From contig JAYEJB010000076.1 of the NCBI GenBank assembly GCA_034716415.1, positions 1-6,898 of the forward strand: 6,898 nucleotides of DNA, given 5' to 3'. The notes beneath the pieces are model-generated. The model worked only from the letters and a program-made list of their open reading frames with translations, did no database searches and had not been told where the DNA came from. Positions 4,432 to 6,898 of this stretch are shown here, piece after piece. Position 1 is the first letter of the stretch. Every line of letters starts with the position of its first letter. The stretch comes from JAYEJB01 sp034716415 (GTDB taxonomy: Bacteria; Patescibacteriota; Patescibacteriia; SG8-24). The position numbers and the translations under genes are program-made.

Positions 4432-5235
4432 ATGGAAAGATTGATGAAAGTCGAAGCGGGGCATGATCTCAAGGATTCGATCCGTGAAGCCGTCGATATG
4501 CTCGGCGGTTTCGGGGTTTTCCTGAAGAAGGGGGAGACCGCGCTCGTCAAACCGAACTTCAACACGATCGATCCTCCACCGGCGTCGACCGATCCGCGTT
4601 TTCTGGAAGCGTTCGTCGATCTGTTGCATGAACACGGCGCTTCGAAAGTCACGATAGGGGAGTCTTCGACGTTCTACGGCAACACGCGCTGGAACTTGGA
4701 GAATGTCGGCTTGAAGGAGATGGTCGAGAAGCGATCCTGGCTCGATTTCATATCGTTCGACGAAGACAAGTGGATCAAGCGTAAGGTTGAGGGCGGCAAG
4801 TTCCTGAAGAATGTCAGCGTTCCCCGCGCGCTTGGCGATTACGACCGGCTGTTCTTCGTCTGTTGTCTGAAGACGCACTGTCACGCGCGGTTCACCGGCG
4901 CGCTCAAACTGACGGTCGGTCTGATGAAGGGTCAACAGCGCATGGGTCTGCATCTGCGCAACATCCAGCCGAAAGTGGCCGAGCTGGCGTCGGTCTTCTC
5001 GCCCGACCTGACGATAATGGACGGCCGCAAATGTTTCATCACGCGCGGACCTTCAGAGGGCGAGGTCAGGGAACCCGGTGTCATCCTGGCCGGTACGGAC
5101 AGGGTAGCGATGGACATCGAGGGCATCCGCGTCATCCAGGAATTTGAAGGGAACGACCTGGCCGGAATAGCTCCGGAGGAATTGCCGCAGATCGCACGCG
5201 CCATCGAGTTGGATATTGATAATCACGGACGTTGA
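4432..5235 (+). CDS. DUF362 domain-containing protein
   Basis: 267 aa, covering nearly the whole DUF362 fold. Landmarks: LKKGETALVKPNFN (about 31-44), the conserved K-P-N start of the domain; a helix then GASKVTIGESSTFYGNTRW (69-87); DRLFFVCCLKTHCHARFTGALK (138-159), the family's PKLKTH...TGALKN-type motif; LTIMDGRKCFITRGPSEG (193-210), the DG...GPS.G motif; and GVILAGTDRVAMDIEG (216-231), the AGxDxVAxD motif. Some family members carry an added 4Fe-4S ferredoxin domain; here there is no CxxCxxC pattern. The biochemical role of the family is unsettled. ATG 4432 is chosen because the domain starts soon after; ATG 4444, with GGAAAG upstream, is the alternative. Extension to 4303 would overlap the divergent gene and its promoter. 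No tight operon partner; a terminator follows 7 nt after the stop. Confidence 0.9.
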   Translation: MERLMKVEAGHDLKDSIREAVDMLGGFGVFLKKGETALVKPNFNTIDPPPASTDPRFLEAFVDLLHEHGASKVTIGESSTFYGNTRWNLENVGLKEMVEKRSWLDFISFDEDKWIKRKVEGGKFLKNVSVPRALGDYDRLFFVCCLKTHCHARFTGALKLTVGLMKGQQRMGLHLRNIQPKVAELASVFSPDLTIMDGRKCFITRGPSEGEVREPGVILAGTDRVAMDIEGIRVIQEFEGNDLAGIAPEELPQIARAIELDIDNHGR

Positions 5236-5241
5236 TCGGAT

Positions 5242-5270
5242 AAAAAGAGGCGCTGTGCAGCGTCTTTTTT
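5242..5270 (+). terminator. Intrinsic terminator after the DUF362 gene
   Basis: AAAAAGAGGCGCTG faces CAGCGTCTTTTTT, pairing along GCGCTG/CAGCGT (one G-T) and on into the A-run/T-run, with six T residues at the end. The A-tract before the stem could also support minus-strand termination. Confidence 0.85.
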
Positions 5271-5326
5271 GTTTAGCCGGATTAATGTAAGGTAACCCGA
5301 CGTCCTTTCAGGAAAGGAAAAGAAAG

Positions 5327-5527
5327 ATGGTGCTTAAGAGCGTGATACGTGTGATTATCGCCGTAATCGGGTGTCTGGTCATGCTGTTGATGTCCCTGGG
5401 TCTTCTGGGTCTCGGTATCAGACTCTTCAGCGAGGGCTACTGGGTCGTCGGCCTGACGGTCGCGATATCCGGCATCATCGGCTGTCGAGTGCTTGCCAAG
5501 ATCTTCACGAAGTGGGCCCAGTCATAA
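5327..5527 (+). CDS. Small two-helix membrane protein, 66 aa
   Basis: Not recognised by family. Two hydrophobic helices can be read: about 5-30 (SVIRVIIAVIGCLVMLLMSL and on to LGIRLF) and about 37-54 (YWVVGLTVAISGIIGCRV), joined by a short SEG turn; the tail is basic (KIFTKWAQ). With positive charge at both ends, a hairpin topology with both termini inside is likely. A purine-rich leader AGGAAAGGAAAAGAAAG precedes the ATG, giving a usable but spread-out SD. An intrinsic terminator starts 7 nt after the stop and another lies upstream (5242-5270), so it is a single-gene unit. I found no clear promoter in the 56 nt between. Possibly a small regulatory or accessory membrane protein; the function is unknown. 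Confidence 0.75.
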   Translation: MVLKSVIRVIIAVIGCLVMLLMSLGLLGLGIRLFSEGYWVVGLTVAISGIIGCRVLAKIFTKWAQS

Positions 5528-5533
5528 GACGGC

Positions 5534-5562
5534 AAGACCCGGGATGCGAAATCCGGGTCTTT
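5534..5562 (+). terminator. Intrinsic terminator after the 66-aa gene
   Basis: AAGACCCGG (5534-5542) pairs with CCGGGTCTT (5553-5561); the loop region is about 10 nt, and TTTATATT follows. The T-run is short but the stem is strong. The next promoter begins only 4 nt downstream. Confidence 0.8.
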
Positions 5563-5565
5563 ATA

Positions 5566-5594
5566 TTGACAAGTCGATTGTGGTGGACTATCCT
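5566..5594 (+). promoter_or_regulatory. Near-consensus sigma70 promoter of the 119-aa gene
   Basis: TTGACA (5566-5571, perfect -35), 17-nt spacer, TATCCT (5589-5594, 4 of 6). Transcription would start near 5601, giving a leader of about 19 nt containing AGGAGG. It is the best promoter in the window and is insulated by the terminator just before it. Confidence 0.75.
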
Positions 5595-5619
5595 CAACGA
5601 CCGTTTATTAGGAGGATTC

Positions 5620-5979
5620 ATGCATATCGAATCGCTCGGGATGCGAGCCCTGTTCTTGATTCCCTCGACAAAGGTCTTCGGGATGAGGGACGGTGATTCC
5701 GGTCACAGGATGGCCAAGAAGATCCATGATTTCCTGGTGGAGCGCTTCACCGGATTCACGATGGCCTCCGGGAACATCTGCGGATACTTCGAGGATAACG
5801 AGTACGACGAGCATCGTGAATATCGTGTGGCCATCCAGGACGACTCCGGTGGGACGAAGCTCCATCTGTTGCAGGAGTTCCTGGCTGAAATCTGCGCCGA
5901 GATCGAGGAGGTGTGCATCTACCTCGAATATGGTGGAGAGGCCATGCTGATCTATCCGAAGGAGTCGAGAATCGTATAA
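5620..5979 (+). CDS. Hypothetical protein, 119 aa
   Basis: No family assigned. The start at ATG 5620 is fixed by AGGAGG (5610-5615) 4 nt upstream and by the promoter at 5566-5594; longer forms of the frame would start inside the upstream gene. The protein appears soluble, alpha/beta: an initial hydrophobic strand (MRALFLIPSTKVFG, 8-21), a helix (MAKKIHDFLVERFTGF, 31-46), a Gly turn (ASGNICGYF, 49-57), an acidic patch with EYDEHREYRVAI (61-72), a long helix (KLHLLQEFLAEICAEIEEVCI, 80-100) and a C-terminal strand (GEAMLIYP). The strand-helix-strand-helix-strand order is ferredoxin-like in outline, but that is only a pattern reading. Three Cys are scattered. It converges with the minus-strand gene, and a shared hairpin separates them. 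Confidence 0.82.
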   Translation: MHIESLGMRALFLIPSTKVFGMRDGDSGHRMAKKIHDFLVERFTGFTMASGNICGYFEDNEYDEHREYRVAIQDDSGGTKLHLLQEFLAEICAEIEEVCIYLEYGGEAMLIYPKESRIV

Positions 5980-5982
5980 AAT

Positions 5983-6014
5983 ACCGCCGCAGCAAGCGCT
6001 GTCGGCGGTTTTTT
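5983..6014 (+). terminator. Intrinsic terminator between convergent genes
   Basis: ACCGCCG (5983-5989) pairs with CGGCGGT (6003-6009), with an inner CAGC/GCTG possibility, followed by six T residues (6009-6014). It clearly serves the plus strand. On the minus strand the same stem is followed by ATTTTAT, so it may weakly end the opposite gene as well; that gene's TGA stop touches the T-run. Confidence 0.85.
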
Positions 6015-6691
6015 CATCGGTTTTGCCGTTTTTTTCGTTCGTTGGCGATGATCTCCTCACATCTTCTGCTGAGTTCATCACCGACTTTTTCCGGCGGTTC
6101 GGGTGGTTTGGGCGGTTCCGGAGCTTTAGGCGGCTTCGGTTCCGCCTCGGGTCGTTTCGGCGGTTCGGGCTTTTCTCCCTCGGTACTGCCCGGAATTTTC
6201 GGCGGTGAAGGCTCGGGTTTCGTGACAGGCGGTTCCGGTTCGGGGTTTTTCTCCTCGACCTGTTTCCCGTCGATCATGTCTCGTCCCAACCGCACGGCAG
6301 TCGCCGCATGACCCCTGATCGTGTTCAGCCATGAAGCCGTGACCTCTTTCGCCGCCGCAGTCGCATCCTTGCCTTTTTCGGCGGGGGGTGACCGCGGTTC
6401 CGGTCGTTTCGCGGAAGGTGTGTCCGGAATCTTGGCTTCCGGCTTCTTCGCGGCCTTCTTCTTCCGCCTGCCGAGACCCTTCACCCGCTTCCAGACCGCG
6501 CCCAGCTTGTCGGTGGTGCGCTTGAACTTGGCCTTGAGTACCGTCTTGACGATCAGGAACCCGTACTTCTCTTTGAGCTCCTTCTTGTTCTTTTTCCAGT
6601 ACTCTTTGGCCTCGCCGATGACGATGCTCGAGACGAGGGCCTTGAGAATGCCTATAATGAACCTCGTGAACTCTTTGACGATCGAATTCAT
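6014..6691 (-). CDS. Membrane-associated Lys-rich and Pro/Glu-rich low-complexity protein
   Basis: 225 aa. The N-terminus has a hydrophobic or amphipathic segment, about 8-28 (EFTRFIIGILKALVSSIVIG), likely to sit in or on the membrane. Residues about 29-82 are strongly basic (EYWKKNKKELKEKYG; GLGRRKKKAAKK). A first Pro-rich stretch follows (83-108), then a helical, less biased section (about 109-147, EVTASWLNTIRGHAATAVRLG), a long Pro/Glu/Lys tract with PEPP and PPKPPEPP runs (148-203) and a charged C-terminal helix (DELSRRCEEIIANERKKR). The start and strand are supported by AGGAGGAGGA upstream of ATG and by a promoter at 6742-6770; plus-strand open frames here are by-products of the biased composition. 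Basic charge beyond the helix could bind nucleic acid, lipid or wall polymer, or the Pro tract could act as a spacer. No function is established. Confidence 0.8.
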   Translation of the reverse strand: MNSIVKEFTRFIIGILKALVSSIVIGEAKEYWKKNKKELKEKYGFLIVKTVLKAKFKRTTDKLGAVWKRVKGLGRRKKKAAKKPEAKIPDTPSAKRPEPRSPPAEKGKDATAAAKEVTASWLNTIRGHAATAVRLGRDMIDGKQVEEKNPEPEPPVTKPEPSPPKIPGSTEGEKPEPPKRPEAEPKPPKAPEPPKPPEPPEKVGDELSRRCEEIIANERKKRQNR

Positions 6692-6741
6692 CGCCTTCCT
6701 CCTCCTGGGATTGCGTATAGGTTTATGCCTAACGGCTATTT

Positions 6742-6770
6742 AATCTAGCAGAAGGGTCTTCGGTAGTCAA
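6742..6770 (-). promoter_or_regulatory. Extended -10 promoter of the Pro-rich protein gene
   Basis: On the minus strand TTGACT (6770-6765), 17-nt spacer ending in TGC, then TAGATT (6747-6742). The -35 matches 5 of 6, the -10 4 of 6, and TG-n precedes the -10. Transcription would begin near 6735, leaving a leader of about 44 nt. A partial palindrome TAGG...CCTA (6718-6731) lies just downstream of the start. Confidence 0.65.
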
Positions 6771-6810
6771 TTATAGGGTGTGTGTAGGTGGGGGTGGGAG
6801 AAGGGGGCAA

Positions 6811-6847
6811 AGCGGGAAAAGCGGGAGGCGGGAAGCAGGACGCGGGA
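6811..6847 (+). repeat. Second cluster of AGCGGGANN 9-mers
   Basis: AGCGGGAAA (6811-6819) and AGCGGGAGG (6820-6828) are adjacent, followed by degenerate copies GCGGGAA (6828-6834) and GCGGGA (6842-6847). The surrounding strand is strongly G-biased (6786-6850). It is the same unit as at 3803-3858 but without the hairpin. Nothing else is visible from 6771 to the window end. Confidence 0.65.
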
Positions 6848-6898
6848 GGTTTTGTATTTTATAAAAATTCATACTGCTTCCCCCCCCATAATCAGAAC

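Noticed and set aside
6321..6743. Plus-strand open frame of 140 codons opposite the Pro-rich gene
   Set aside because: It is a shadow of the biased minus-strand coding sequence. Promoter and SD evidence is on the minus strand only.
1..6898. UGA=glycine genetic code as used by some CPR lineages
   Set aside because: TGA ends ftsX 1 nt before a coupled start, ends the DUF362 gene just before an intrinsic terminator, and ends the Pro-rich gene at the convergent terminator. Standard stops fit throughout.

Overview
The window reads like ordinary bacterial chromosome, moderately GC-rich by eye, with small genes, frequent intrinsic terminators and short sigma70-type promoters. Three clear promoters (TTGACA/TTGACT, 17-nt spacer, then TATCCT, TATCGT or TAGATT) match classical sigma70 architecture. 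The FtsE ending (EEGKYML), many short orphan proteins and a tRNA lacking an encoded CCA would fit a Patescibacteria/CPR-type genome. That assignment is an inference from memory and no gene here proves it. UGA is an ordinary stop: several genes end at TGA and one of these is followed at once by an intrinsic terminator, so the UGA=Gly code of some CPR lineages is unlikely.

Layout. (1) 1-2486: ftsE (5' end cut by the window edge), ftsX and a third gene starting 1 nt after ftsX, which encodes a single-pass membrane protein with an extracytoplasmic domain and one Asp-rich Ca-binding-like motif. FtsEX is the ABC-type divisome module that transmits cytoplasmic ATP hydrolysis to cell-wall hydrolysis outside; the third protein is a candidate extracytoplasmic partner. 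The 159-nt spacer between ftsE and ftsX is unusual. ftsE ends in CTT-TGA, the codon pair of the prfB +1 frameshift, and the +1 frame stays open until a stop that overlaps the ftsX start. (2) 2487-2963: a non-coding block with a copy of a dispersed repeat, a 97-nt near-perfect palindrome, an intrinsic-terminator hairpin, and a tRNA-Gln(UUG) whose acceptor stem is extended by 14 further base pairs. (3) 2964-3783: two unrecognised small genes, closed by a terminator. (4) 3784-4009: a repeat block containing tandem AGCGGGANN 9-mers around a hairpin and a nested foldback. (5) 4010-4382: a 96-aa hypothetical gene on the minus strand with its own promoter and terminator. (6) 4432-5270: a DUF362-family protein. 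(7) 5327-5562: a 66-aa two-helix membrane protein. (8) 5566-6014: a 119-aa hypothetical with a near-consensus promoter. (9) 6014-6770: on the minus strand, a membrane-anchored Lys-rich and Pro/Glu-rich low-complexity protein. (10) 6771-6898: a G-rich tail with more AGCGGGANN copies and no gene.

Apart from the ftsEX operon and the possible 2964/3337 pair, the genes look like independent units, each with its own terminator. I see no defence system, CRISPR array, transposase or phage module. The most unusual signals are structural: the ftsE-ftsX junction, the 97-nt palindrome, the clamped tRNA-Gln and the 9-mer/hairpin repeat.
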